Positions 34,099 to 45,719 of a DNA stretch of 64,000 bases are shown piece after piece. Each line of letters starts with the position of its first letter. Within the stretch, counting starts at the first letter, position 1. The stretch lies in contig NZ_CP045702.1 of assembly GCF_014216315.1 (NCBI RefSeq), positions 6,696,001 through 6,760,000 on the forward strand. Reading direction: 5' to 3'. The translations under genes were made by a program, and so were the position numbers. The notes under the pieces are model-generated. The model was not told the origin of the DNA. It saw only the letters and a program-made list of their open reading frames with translations, and did not search any database. Source of the DNA: Streptomyces finlayi (lineage in GTDB: Bacteria; Actinomycetota; Actinomycetes; Streptomycetales; Streptomycetaceae).

Positions 34099-35199
34099 AT
34101 GTCGCGACTCGGCAATCTCGGCGCCCGGCTCTACCGTGGCGAGGTCGGTTACGACTTCATCGGCAATCGCAAGATCTGGTACGGCGTCTCGATACTGATC
34201 ACCATCACGGCCATCGTCGGACTGGCGGTCAGCGGCCTCAACATGGGCATCGAGTTCAAGGGCGGCGCGGTCTTCACGACCGACGAGAAGCCCAAGGTCT
34301 CGGTCTCCCAGGCCCACGAGAGCGCCGTCGAGGCCTCCGGCCACGAGGCGATCGTGCAGGAGCTCGGCAACGGCAACATGCGGATCCAGATCACCGAGGT
34401 CGGGACCGAAAAGGCCAACCAGATCAAGACCCAGCTCTCCGAGGACCTCGGAGTGCCCGAGGCGAAGATCAACGCCGACCTGGTCGGCCCCAGCTGGGGC
34501 GAGCAGATCGCCAACAAGGCGTGGACCGGCCTCGGGGTCTTCATGATCCTGGTGGTGGTCTACCTCGCCATCGCCTTCGAGTGGCGCATGGCCATCGCGG
34601 CCCTGATCGCACTGATCCACGACATCACGATCACGGTCGGTGTCTACGCCCTGGTCGGCTTCGAGGTCACCCCGGGCACGGTGATCGGTCTGCTGACGAT
34701 CCTCGGCTACTCCCTCTACGACACGGTCGTCGTCTTCGACAGCCTCAAGGAGGGCCAGAAGGGGATCACCAAACAGACCCGCTGGACCTACAGCGAGGTC
34801 GCGAACCGGTCGATCAACAGCACCCTGGTGCGCTCGATCAACACCACCGTCGTCGCGCTGCTGCCCGTCGCCGGCCTGCTGTTCATCGGTGGCGGTGTCC
34901 TGGGCGCCGGCATGCTGAACGACATCTCCCTGTCGCTCTTCGTCGGCCTCGCCGCCGGTGCGTATTCCTCGATCTTCATCGCCACTCCGCTGGTCGCCGA
35001 CTTCAAGGAACGCGAGCCGCAGATGAAGGCGCTGAAGAAGCGGATCCTCGCGAAGCGCGCGGCAGCCGCCGCCAAGGGCGAGTCCGCCGATTACGACGGT
35101 GACGAACGGCCGGACGACTACGTCGACGAGGCCGAGACCGCTGGTGCCGTGGCGAGCCAGCGCAGGGGCCACGGCCGGACTCCGGAGAACCGTCGATGA
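34099..35199 (+). CDS. secF: Protein translocase subunit SecF
   Basis: A 366-residue partner of SecD with six membrane segments: TM1 after an N-terminal RGEVGYDFIGNRK, the GIEFKGGAVF periplasmic start, and the conserved YDTVVVFD and NRSINSTLVRSINTT motifs of the proton path. It has a charged C-terminal tail. AAGGAGG precedes the ATG at 34099, one base past the secD stop. Its own TGA overlaps the ATG of apt. Confidence 0.95.
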   Translation: MSRLGNLGARLYRGEVGYDFIGNRKIWYGVSILITITAIVGLAVSGLNMGIEFKGGAVFTTDEKPKVSVSQAHESAVEASGHEAIVQELGNGNMRIQITEVGTEKANQIKTQLSEDLGVPEAKINADLVGPSWGEQIANKAWTGLGVFMILVVVYLAIAFEWRMAIAALIALIHDITITVGVYALVGFEVTPGTVIGLLTILGYSLYDTVVVFDSLKEGQKGITKQTRWTYSEVANRSINSTLVRSINTTVVALLPVAGLLFIGGGVLGAGMLNDISLSLFVGLAAGAYSSIFIATPLVADFKEREPQMKALKKRILAKRAAAAAKGESADYDGDERPDDYVDEAETAGAVASQRRGHGRTPENRR

Positions 35200-35747
35200 C
35201 CAGCACCACGCAATCCACCCGCGAGCTGCTGCTCGGCCGTATCCGCGATGTCGCCGACTATCCGAAGCCGGGCGTGACGTTCAAGGACATCACGCCGCTG
35301 CTCGCGGACCCGGTGGCCTTCACGCTGCTGACCGACACCCTCGCGGAGCTGTGTGTACGGCACGGCGCCACCAAGATCGTCGGTCTGGAGGCGCGCGGTT
35401 TCATCCTCGCGGCACCGGTCGCGGTCCGGGCGGGCCTCGGCTTCGTACCGGTCCGCAAGGCCGGGAAGCTGCCGGGAGCCACGCTCAGCCAGGCGTACGA
35501 GCTGGAGTACGGGACCGCGGAGATCGAGATCCACGCGGAGGACCTCTCGTCCGACGACCGGATCATGGTCATCGACGACGTCCTCGCCACCGGCGGCACC
35601 GCCGAAGCCTCGCTGGAACTCATCCGGCGGGCCGGCGCCCAGGTCTCGGGCGTCGCGGTCCTCATGGAGCTCGGTTTCCTCCAGGGCCGCGCACGACTGG
35701 AACCGGCGCTGCGAGGCGCCCCGCTGGAGTCTCTGATCACCGTCTGA
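35196..35747 (+). CDS. apt: Adenine phosphoribosyltransferase
   Basis: A 183-residue purine salvage enzyme that turns adenine and PRPP into AMP. The PRPP loop is MVIDDVLATGGTAEAS near residue 125, and KPGVTFKDITPLL is the conserved N-terminal segment of APRT. It overlaps the secF stop by 4 bases. Its position between secF and relA is conserved in actinobacteria. Confidence 0.95.
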   Translation: MTSTTQSTRELLLGRIRDVADYPKPGVTFKDITPLLADPVAFTLLTDTLAELCVRHGATKIVGLEARGFILAAPVAVRAGLGFVPVRKAGKLPGATLSQAYELEYGTAEIEIHAEDLSSDDRIMVIDDVLATGGTAEASLELIRRAGAQVSGVAVLMELGFLQGRARLEPALRGAPLESLITV

Positions 35748-35785
35748 CCGACGGCAGGACGGGCCGGCTACGACAGCCGCACACA

Positions 35786-35819
35786 GGACGGGCACCCGGG
35801 AACATCCGGGTGCCCGTCC
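35786..35819 (+). terminator. Terminator after apt
   Basis: A perfect 14-bp stem (35786-35799 with 35806-35819) with a 6-base loop, followed by CGCGTTGT. It separates apt from relA. Confidence 0.75.
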
Positions 35820-35916
35820 CGCGTTGTGAGGGGTCCCACGGTCCCCGGGCGTCGACCAGCCACCGGGTCGATACCATGGGTTTTCCGGGTACCCCGGTTC
35901 CGCACGAGGAGCGCTC

Positions 35917-38571
<2,655 letters not shown>

Positions 38572-38605
38572 CCCGGGAGCCACCCAACGGAACGAGAGAG
38601 GGGCA

Positions 38606-38642
38606 AGAGGGGCCCCTGCACACGAAGTGCAGGGGCCCCTCT
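38606..38642. terminator. Terminator between relA and the DUF349 gene
   Basis: A perfect 15-bp stem (38606-38620 with 38628-38642) around a 7-base loop, followed by CTCG, between two convergent genes. Confidence 0.75.
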
Positions 38643-38690
38643 CTCGTACACATGCGGAGGAGTGCGTACGCGTACACACGGTGGCCGGAA

Positions 38691-39920
38691 TCAGCCGCTG
38701 AACTCCTCCAGGCCCTTCAGCGCCTGGTCCAGCAGCGCCTGACGGCCCTCGAGCTCCTTGGCGAGCTTGTCGGCCCTGGCGTTGTTGCCCGAGGCGCGCG
38801 CCGTGTCGATCTGCTTCCGCAGCTTGTCCACGGCCGCCTGGAGCTGACCGGTCAGACCCTCGGCACGGGCCCGCGCCTCCGGGTTCGAGCGGCGCCACTC
38901 GTTCTCCTCGGCCTCCTGCAGCGCACGCTCCACCGCCTGCATCCGCCCCTCGACCTTCGGGCGGGCGTCACGGGGTACGTGGCCGATGGCCTCCCAGCGC
39001 TCGTTGAGGGCACGGAAGGCGGCCCTGGCCGTCTTCAGGTCCTTGACCGGCACCAGCTTCTCGGCCTCGACGGCGAGCTCCTCCTTGACCTTGAGGTTCT
39101 CGCCCTGCTCCGCGTCACGCTCGGCGAACACTCCGCCGCGGGCCGCGAAGAAGACGTCCTGCGCACCGCGGAAGCGGTTCCACAGCTCGTCCTCGGACTC
39201 CCGCTGTGCGCGGCCCGCCGCCTTCCACTCGGTCATCAGGTCGCGGTACCGGGCGGCCGTCGTACCCCAGTCCGTGGACCCGGAGAGCGCCTCGGCCTCG
39301 GCGACCAGCTTCTCCTTGGCCTTACGGGCGTCCTCACGCTGGGCGTCCAGTGCCGCGAAGTGCGCCTTGCGACGCTTGGAGAACGCCGACCGGGCATGCG
39401 AGAAGCGGTGCCACAGTTCGTCGTCCGACTTGCGGTCGAGGCGCGGAAGCGCCTTCCACGTGTCGACCAGCGCACGCAGCTGTTCGCCGGCCGAACGCCA
39501 CTGCTCGCTCTCCGCCAGCTCCTCGGCCTCGACGACGAGCGCCTCCTTGGCGTGGCGCGCCTCGTCGGTCTGCTTCGCCTTCTGGATCCTGCGCTCCTCG
39601 CGCCGCGAGTCGACCGTCGCGACGAGCGCGTCCAGCCGGGTGCGCAGGGCGGCGAGGTCGCCGACGGCGTGGTGCTCGTCAATCTGCGTGCGCAGATGAC
39701 CGATCGCGGCCATCGCGTCCTTGGACGAGAGATCGGTGGTCTTCACCCGCCGTTCGAGGAGGCCGATTTCGACCACCAAGCCCTCGTACTTGCGCTCGAA
39801 GTAGGCCAGAGCCTCCTCGGGAGTCCCGGCCTGCCACGATCCGACGACCTGCTCGCCGTCGGCTGTACGCACGTACACGGTGCCTGTCTCGTCGACACGG
39901 CCCCACGGGTCGCTGCTCAC
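38691..39920 (-). CDS. DUF349 coiled-coil protein
   Basis: A 409-residue, almost entirely helical protein made of repeated DUF349 units. The pattern W-x(4-8)-(RRSDDELWHRF)-like recurs about three times (LWHRFSHARSAF, LWNRFRGAQDVF, then a degenerate copy), separated by Glu/Lys/Ala-rich helices. The function is unknown. The GTG at 39920 has GGAGG upstream and begins VSSDPWGRVDE; the frame continues to 40178 but that extension is Arg/Pro-rich shadow sequence. Confidence 0.82.
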   Translation of the reverse strand: MSSDPWGRVDETGTVYVRTADGEQVVGSWQAGTPEEALAYFERKYEGLVVEIGLLERRVKTTDLSSKDAMAAIGHLRTQIDEHHAVGDLAALRTRLDALVATVDSRREERRIQKAKQTDEARHAKEALVVEAEELAESEQWRSAGEQLRALVDTWKALPRLDRKSDDELWHRFSHARSAFSKRRKAHFAALDAQREDARKAKEKLVAEAEALSGSTDWGTTAARYRDLMTEWKAAGRAQRESEDELWNRFRGAQDVFFAARGGVFAERDAEQGENLKVKEELAVEAEKLVPVKDLKTARAAFRALNERWEAIGHVPRDARPKVEGRMQAVERALQEAEENEWRRSNPEARARAEGLTGQLQAAVDKLRKQIDTARASGNNARADKLAKELEGRQALLDQALKGLEEFSG

Positions 39921-39984
39921 AGCGCCTCCTCCACCTGATGCCTGCGAGGGGGTTCGCCCCCCGGGCATCGTCCACAGTTTCCTG

Positions 39985-40003
39985 GGGCGGGCATCGCCCG
40001 CCC
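39985..40003. terminator. Hairpin between the cyclophilin and DUF349 genes
   Basis: GGGCGGGC pairs with GCCCGCCC around a 3-base loop, in a 190-base gap that also holds a GGGGG-TTCG-CCCCC hairpin (39948-39961). Either may end the cyclophilin transcript. Confidence 0.4.
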
Positions 40004-40110
40004 TGCACAACGTCAATCTAGGCGACCGGCCACCCGGCTGTCCGCACTCAGCGCGGCCGAAATTCTCCGGTCCGCGCCGTGTGCCGTGGTGGGCCGGCCG
40101 CCCGGCCGGG

Positions 40111-40902
40111 TCACGCCTTGTCGACGGCGGCCTTCTCGATGGTGACGGTCTTCTTGGGTGCACCGTCGGCCACGCCACCGGTGACGCCCGCCTCGGCGAC
40201 CTTCTTGACGGCCTTCAGGCCGGCCTCGTCCATCGTGCCGAACGGGGTGTACGTGGGCGGGAGTCTGGTGTCCTTGTACACCAGGAAGAACTGGCTGCCG
40301 CCGGTACCCGGCTGGCCGGTGTTGGCCATCGCCACCGTGCCCGCGGGGAAGGTGACGGTGCCGTCCTTGCCCGCCTTGCCCAGGGCGGTCAGGTTCTCGT
40401 CCGGGATGTTGTAGCCGGGACCACCGGTGCCGTCACCCTTGGGATCGCCGCACTGGAGAACGAAAATGCCCTCCGTGGTCAGCCGGTGACACTTCGTGGC
40501 GTCGAAGTATCCCTTGTCCGCGAGGGCCTTGAAGGAATTCGTCGTGTGCGGGGTCTTCGCCGCGTCCATGGTGAACGCTATGTCGCCCTGGCTGGTCTTG
40601 AGCGACATCGAGTACGTCGACTTCTTGTCGATCTTCATCGCGGGCTCAGGAGCGGCACTCTCGCTCTCGGATGGCGAAGCGGAGGGGCTCGCGCTCGCCG
40701 CCGAGTCGGTCTTGTCCTTGCCCTTGTCGTCGTCGCCGATGGAGACGTAGGCACCTGCGCCGATGACCGCCACCACGGCCAGCGCCGACGCGATGACCGC
40801 GGTCAGACGCCTGGTCCTCCGGCGGGCTTCCTCCCGGCGCTGCTGCTGCCGCTCGAACTTCTCGCGGGCGAGCTGCCGCCGCCGCTGATCGCTGCTGACC
40901 AC
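40111..40902 (-). CDS. Membrane-anchored cyclophilin-type peptidyl-prolyl isomerase
   Basis: A 263-residue protein. A basic N-terminus (REKFERQQQRREEARRR) precedes one membrane segment at about residues 33-55, an Asp/Ser-rich linker, and a cyclophilin domain with FKALADKGYFDATKCHRL, NTGQPGTGGSQFFL and FGTMDEAG. It should speed prolyl cis-trans folding outside the membrane. The GTG at 40902 has AAGGAG 8 bases upstream. It is divergent from the MBL hydrolase. Confidence 0.87.
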   Translation of the reverse strand: MVSSDQRRRQLAREKFERQQQRREEARRRTRRLTAVIASALAVVAVIGAGAYVSIGDDDKGKDKTDSAASASPSASPSESESAAPEPAMKIDKKSTYSMSLKTSQGDIAFTMDAAKTPHTTNSFKALADKGYFDATKCHRLTTEGIFVLQCGDPKGDGTGGPGYNIPDENLTALGKAGKDGTVTFPAGTVAMANTGQPGTGGSQFFLVYKDTRLPPTYTPFGTMDEAGLKAVKKVAEAGVTGGVADGAPKKTVTIEKAAVDKA

Positions 40903-41050
40903 CGGGTGATCTCCTTGTACGTCGTGTGATCCGGCCTGGGTTGCCCCGTACCGTATATGGGTTAGCTGTGGGATGAGGAGCGCCGGTAGGCTCTGATCTG
41001 CCGGATCTGTCTCCACACCCTCTCCCGTCGGACGAACATTAAGGACGATC

Positions 41051-41737
41051 GTGCTCATTGCCGGGTTCCCCGCCGGGGCCTGGGGGACCAACTGCTATCT
41101 GGTCGCCCCCGCCGCAGGCGAGGAGTGCGTGATCATCGATCCAGGGCACCAGGCCACCCAGGGCGTCGAGGAGACGTTGAGGAAGCACCGGCTCAAGCCC
41201 GTCGCCGTCGTGCTCACCCATGGCCACATCGACCATGTCGCCTCGGTCGTTCCCGTGTGCGGCGCCCATGACGTCCCTGCCTGGATCCACCCGGAGGACC
41301 GGTACATGATGAGCGACCCGGAGAAGGCACTCGGCCGCTCCTTCGGTATGCCTCTCATGGGCGAGCTCACCGTGGGCGAACCGGACGACGTCAAGGAACT
41401 GACCGACGGTGCCGTGCTGAACCTGGCCGGTCTGGAGTTCGGTGTCTCGCATGCGCCCGGCCATACCAAGGGGTCGGTGACGTTCAGGATGCCCGAGGCC
41501 GCGGATGTTCCGCAGGTTCTCTTCTCGGGCGACCTGCTCTTCGCCGGCTCCGTCGGACGCACCGACCTGCCCGGCGGCAGCCACGCCGAGCTGCTCGAGT
41601 CGCTGGCCCGTGTGTGCCTGCCGCTCGACGACTCGACCGTGGTGCTCTCGGGCCACGGCCCCCAGACGACCATCGGCCGCGAGCGCGCCTCCAACCCGTA
41701 CCTGCACGGTATGGACGCGCCCCGCCGAGGAATGTGA
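41051..41737 (+). CDS. MBL-fold hydrolase (glyoxalase II-like)
   Basis: A 228-residue metallo-beta-lactamase-fold enzyme with LTHGHIDH (about residues 55-62), the H-x-H-x-DH dinuclear metal motif, and further ligands in HAPGHTKGS, LFSGDLLF and LSGHGP. The pattern suits hydroxyacylglutathione hydrolase or a related thioesterase; mycothiol replaces glutathione in actinobacteria, so the true substrate is open. The start is GTG. hisS begins 15 bases after its stop. Confidence 0.85.
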   Translation: MLIAGFPAGAWGTNCYLVAPAAGEECVIIDPGHQATQGVEETLRKHRLKPVAVVLTHGHIDHVASVVPVCGAHDVPAWIHPEDRYMMSDPEKALGRSFGMPLMGELTVGEPDDVKELTDGAVLNLAGLEFGVSHAPGHTKGSVTFRMPEAADVPQVLFSGDLLFAGSVGRTDLPGGSHAELLESLARVCLPLDDSTVVLSGHGPQTTIGRERASNPYLHGMDAPRRGM

Positions 41738-41752
41738 CGAGAGAGAAACCCT

Positions 41753-43033
41753 GTGAGCACCTTCCAGGCCCCCAAGGGCACGTACGATCTGACCCCGCCG
41801 CGCTCCGCGAAGTTCCTGGCGGTGCGCGAGGCCATCTCCGCGCCCCTGCGCAACTCCGGCTACGGCTACATCGAGACACCCGGTTTCGAGGACGTGAACC
41901 TCTTCGCCCGCGGCGTCGGTGAGTCCACCGACATCGTGTCCAAGGAGATGTACGCCTTCGAGACCAAGGGCGGCGACAAGCTCGCGCTGCGCCCCGAGGG
42001 CACCGCGTCCGTGCTGCGCGCCGCGCTGGAGGCCAACCTCCACAAGGCGGGCAACCTCCCCGTGAAGCTGTGGTACTCCGGCTCGTACTACCGCTACGAG
42101 CGGCCGCAGGCCGGCCGCTACCGCCACTTCTCCCAGGTCGGCGCCGAGGCCATCGGCACCGAGGACCCGGCGCTCGACGCCGAGCTGATCATCCTGGCCG
42201 ACCAGGCGTACCGCTCGCTGGGCCTCACGCGGTTCCGCATCCTGCTGAACTCGCTGGGCGACAAGGAGTGCCGCCCCGTCTACCGCGAGGCGCTCCAGGG
42301 CTTCCTCCGCGACCTGGACCTGGACCTGGACGAGGAGACCCGTCGGCGCATCGAGATCAACCCGCTCCGGGTCCTCGACGACAAGCGGACCGACGTGCGG
42401 AAGCAGCTCGTCGGCGCCCCGATGCTGCGCGACTACCTCTGCGACGCCTGCAAGGCCTACCACGAGGAGGTCCGTGTGCTCCTCACGGCGGCCGGTGTGG
42501 TGTACGAGGACGACGAGAAGCTCGTCCGCGGCCTCGACTACTACACGCGCACGACGTTCGAGTTCGTCCACGACGGCCTGGGCTCCCAGTCCGCGGTGGG
42601 AGGCGGCGGCCGCTACGACGGGCTGTCCGAGATGATCGGCGGCCCCGCGCTGCCGTCCGTCGGCTGGGCACTGGGTGTGGACCGCACGGTTCTCGCCCTG
42701 GAGGCCGAGGGCGTCGAGCTCCCCATTCCCGCCGCCACCAGCGTGTACGCGGTCCCGCTCGGCGAGGAGGCCCGTCGGGTGCTCTTCGGCCTGGTCACGC
42801 AGTTGCGGCGCGAGGGCGTGGCGACGGACTTCGCCTTCGGCGGCCGTGGTCTGAAGGGCGCGATGAAGAGCGCGAACCGCTCGGGCGCACGCTTCACCCT
42901 CGTCGCGGGCGAACGCGACCTGGCCGAGGGCAACGTCCAGCTCAAGGACATGGAGTCGGGCGAGCAGGAAGCGGTCGCCCTGGCGGACGTGTCCGAGGTG
43001 ATCCGCGGAAGGCTGAGCGCGCCGGGCGCATGA
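41753..43033 (+). CDS. hisS: Histidyl-tRNA synthetase
   Basis: A class II synthetase of 426 residues that charges tRNA-His. Motif 1 region SAPLRNSGYGYIETP, motif 2 SYYRYERPQAGRYRHF and the histidine-binding RGLDYYTRTTFE are clear, followed by the anticodon-binding domain. The start is GTG, and the gene is probably co-transcribed with the MBL hydrolase. Confidence 0.96.
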   Translation: MSTFQAPKGTYDLTPPRSAKFLAVREAISAPLRNSGYGYIETPGFEDVNLFARGVGESTDIVSKEMYAFETKGGDKLALRPEGTASVLRAALEANLHKAGNLPVKLWYSGSYYRYERPQAGRYRHFSQVGAEAIGTEDPALDAELIILADQAYRSLGLTRFRILLNSLGDKECRPVYREALQGFLRDLDLDLDEETRRRIEINPLRVLDDKRTDVRKQLVGAPMLRDYLCDACKAYHEEVRVLLTAAGVVYEDDEKLVRGLDYYTRTTFEFVHDGLGSQSAVGGGGRYDGLSEMIGGPALPSVGWALGVDRTVLALEAEGVELPIPAATSVYAVPLGEEARRVLFGLVTQLRREGVATDFAFGGRGLKGAMKSANRSGARFTLVAGERDLAEGNVQLKDMESGEQEAVALADVSEVIRGRLSAPGA

Positions 43034-43036
43034 CGC

Positions 43037-43075
43037 CCGGGGGAGGGGCCGGGCTCGCACCGGGCCCGCCCCCGG
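43037..43075 (+). terminator. Probable hisS terminator
   Basis: CCGGGGGAGGGGCC (43037-43050) pairs imperfectly with GGGCCCGCCCCCGG (43062-43075), directly after the hisS stop. A second inverted repeat, CCGACGCCCGGT (43083-43094) with ACCGGGCGTCGG (43120-43131), follows. Confidence 0.45.
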
Positions 43076-43079
43076 TGAA

Positions 43080-43480
43080 CAGCCGACGCCCGGTGTCCAG
43101 TTGCCGGACAGCTCCTCGAACCGGGCGTCGGCCTTCTGTTCCGGACCGGCCGGGCCGATGACCTCCCCCGGCGTCGCGGGGCCGGGGGCAGTAGCGGGCG
43201 AAGTGGGTCATCGTCTCGCGGACCGTCAACTCGGCGGGCGCCGATTCATCCTGCCGGACGACACCGGTCCGGGAGCGGTTGCGGTGGCCGGCGACGGCCG
43301 GGTCGGTGCCGAGGGCCCGCACCGTGCCCTCGGCCCTGCTCCGGTGGCCCTTCGGAGTCCCGGTCGTGGCGCTCGTCCCCGACCCGCTGGGCCCGAGGAC
43401 GCCGAACACCTCACCAGGCATGATCCGCAGGTCCACGCCGTCCACCGCGGTTACGGGCCCCTGGCATTCGCGGGTCCGCG
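43080..43480 (-). pseudogene. ABC transporter ATPase remnant
   Basis: The minus strand encodes the N-terminal half of a drug/heme-type ABC ATPase: TAVDGVDLRIMPGEVFGVLG, a damaged Walker A (GPSGSGTSATTG, lysine lost), VVRQDESAPAELTVRETM and HFARYCPRPRD. A frameshift then moves the match to another frame (PEQKADARFEELSGN), which breaks off at the start of the signature motif where LSGGQ is expected. Walker B and everything after it are absent. It is a decayed fragment between hisS and the VKOR gene. Confidence 0.72.
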
Positions 43481-43640
43481 GACTTCCGCTGCCGGCTCCG
43501 CCCCGCAGGGAGCGTCCCGCGCAGCCGTGCTTTCCGTGTCCGCCCGGGCGGACACACGTATGTTCGTCGAACGGTTGACAGCACACGCGGTGCGGCACAA
43601 TGACGGTGCCCAGCTGGCTACTCAGTGACGGAACGGCGAT

Positions 43641-44276
43641 ATGACGACTACAGCGGTAGATCATCCCTCCTCGGGCCAGGCAGAGGACGGTGGGAGGAGG
43701 ACCATCGGGGGCAGTCGCGCGCTGGCACTGCTTCTGGTGATCACGGGTGCGGCCGGACTCCTGGCCGCCTGGGTCATCACCATCGACAAGTTCAAGCTGC
43801 TCGAAGACCCCAGCTTCACCCCGGGATGCAGCCTCAATCCGGTTGTCGCGTGCGGCAACATCATGAAGAGCGAGCAGGCGTCCGCCTTCGGGTTCCCGAA
43901 CCCGATGCTCGGGCTCGTCACCTACGCGATGGTGATCTGCATCGGCATGGGACTGCTCGCCGGCGCCCGGTTCCGCCCCTGGTTCTGGCTCGGCCTGAAC
44001 GCGGGCACGCTGTTCGGCGTCGGCTTCTGCACCTGGCTCCAGTACCAGTCGCTCTACAACATCAACTCGCTCTGCCTCTGGTGCTGCCTCGCCTGGGTCG
44101 CCACGATCGTCATGTTCTGCTACGTCACCACGCACAACATCAAGCACGGCGTCCTGCCCGCTCCCCGCTGGCTGCGGAACAACCTGCTGGAGTTCCACTG
44201 GGTGCCGCCCGTGCTCTGGATCGGCGTCATCGGCATGCTGATCCTGACCCGCTGGTGGGACTTCTGGACCAGCTGA
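43641..44276 (+). CDS. Vitamin K epoxide reductase family protein
   Basis: A 211-residue membrane protein of the VKOR family with four to five hydrophobic helices. The active-site pair is C145/C148 in CLWC, and the loop cysteines are C63 and C71. Bacterial VKOR passes electrons from DsbA-type partners to menaquinone and so drives disulfide formation outside the cytoplasm. It stands alone; no fused thioredoxin domain is present. rarA follows 44 bases later. Confidence 0.92.
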   Translation: MTTTAVDHPSSGQAEDGGRRTIGGSRALALLLVITGAAGLLAAWVITIDKFKLLEDPSFTPGCSLNPVVACGNIMKSEQASAFGFPNPMLGLVTYAMVICIGMGLLAGARFRPWFWLGLNAGTLFGVGFCTWLQYQSLYNINSLCLWCCLAWVATIVMFCYVTTHNIKHGVLPAPRWLRNNLLEFHWVPPVLWIGVIGMLILTRWWDFWTS

Positions 44277-44320
44277 CGGGTCCGGCGGCGCTGTCAGCGG
44301 GGTGACATAGGCTTCACGAC

Positions 44321-45706
44321 GTGGAGCCCGATCTCTTTACCGCAGCCGCCGAAGACCGTCACGAGAAGGACCCGTCCGCCAGCCCGCTCGCTGTTCGAAT
44401 GCGTCCCCGTACGGTCGACGAGGTCGTCGGTCAGCAGCACCTGCTCAAACCGGGCTCACCCCTGCGCCGTCTCGTGGGGGAAGGCGGCGGCGGACCCGCC
44501 GGACCGTCCTCGGTGATCCTCTGGGGGCCGCCGGGCACCGGCAAGACGACCTTGGCCTACGTGGTCAGCAAGGCGACGAACAAGCGCTTCGTGGAGCTCT
44601 CGGCGATCACCGCGGGAGTCAAGGAAGTCCGCGCCGTCATCGAGAGCGCACGCCGGGCCACCGGGGGCTACGGCAAGGAGACCGTCCTCTTCCTCGACGA
44701 GATCCACCGCTTCTCCAAGGCCCAGCAGGACTCGCTCCTACCGGCGGTGGAGAACCGCTGGGTGACGCTGATCGCGGCGACCACCGAGAACCCGTACTTC
44801 TCGATCATCTCCCCCCTGCTCTCGCGCTCCCTGCTGCTCACCCTGGAACCGCTGACCGACGACGATCTGCTGGCGCTGCTCACGCGCGCCCTGACCGACG
44901 AGCGCGGGCTCGGCGGTGCGGTGACGCTGGCCGAGGACGCGCAGACGCATCTGCTGCGCATCGCGGGAGGTGACGCCCGCCGGGCACTGACGGCGCTGGA
45001 GGCGGCGGCCGGGGCCGCACTGGCGACAGACGAGCAGGAGATCACCCTCCAGACCGTCGAGGACACCGTCGACCGGGCCGCCGTGAAGTACGACAGGGAC
45101 GGCGACCAGCACTACGACGTGGCGAGCGCCCTCATCAAGTCCATCCGCGGCTCGGACGTGGACGCGGCGCTGCATTACCTGGCCCGGATGATCGAGGCGG
45201 GGGAGGACCCGCGCTTCATCGCCCGGCGGCTGATGATCTCGGCCAGCGAGGACATCGGGCTGGCCGACCCGACGGCACTGCCCACGGCGGTCGCGGCAGC
45301 CCAGGCCGTGGCCATGATCGGCTTCCCCGAGGCGGCGCTCACCCTCAGCCACGCCACCATCGCGCTGGCGCTGGCCCCCAAGTCCAATGCGGCGACGCTG
45401 GCGATCTCGGCCGCCCAGGAGGACGTAAGGAAAGGGCTCGCGGGCCCTGTTCCGGCCCATCTGCGCGACGGCCACTACAAGGGCGCGGCCAAGCTCGGTC
45501 ACGCCCAGGGCTATGTCTACCCCCATGACGTCCCCGGTGGCATCGCCGCCCAGCAGTACGCGCCGGACGCCGTGCGCGACAGGCGTTACTACACACCGAC
45601 GCGATACGGCGCGGAGGCGCGGTACGCGGATGTGGTGGACCGGGTGAGGGAGCGGCTGGGCCGGGCCGGCTCCGACGGCGCGGCCGGGAGTTCCGGTCCG
45701 GCCTGA
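44321..45706 (+). CDS. rarA: Replication-associated recombination protein RarA
   Basis: A 461-residue AAA+ ATPase (MgsA/RarA/WRNIP1 family) that acts at stalled replication forks. Walker A GPPGTGKT is at residues 69-76, Walker B is FLDEIHRF, and the sensor is AATTENPYFS. The C-terminal part holds the tetramerisation region with SEDIGLADP. The start is GTG. It is convergent with the DUF2470 gene, 13 bases away. Confidence 0.93.
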   Translation: MEPDLFTAAAEDRHEKDPSASPLAVRMRPRTVDEVVGQQHLLKPGSPLRRLVGEGGGGPAGPSSVILWGPPGTGKTTLAYVVSKATNKRFVELSAITAGVKEVRAVIESARRATGGYGKETVLFLDEIHRFSKAQQDSLLPAVENRWVTLIAATTENPYFSIISPLLSRSLLLTLEPLTDDDLLALLTRALTDERGLGGAVTLAEDAQTHLLRIAGGDARRALTALEAAAGAALATDEQEITLQTVEDTVDRAAVKYDRDGDQHYDVASALIKSIRGSDVDAALHYLARMIEAGEDPRFIARRLMISASEDIGLADPTALPTAVAAAQAVAMIGFPEAALTLSHATIALALAPKSNAATLAISAAQEDVRKGLAGPVPAHLRDGHYKGAAKLGHAQGYVYPHDVPGGIAAQQYAPDAVRDRRYYTPTRYGAEARYADVVDRVRERLGRAGSDGAAGSSGPA

Positions 45707-45719
45707 CCGGCGGGTCCGG

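Noticed and set aside
43641..44305. A second plus-strand frame overlapping the VKOR gene
   Set aside because: It is Arg/His-rich in a shifted frame, while the VKOR frame has membrane helices and the CLWC motif.
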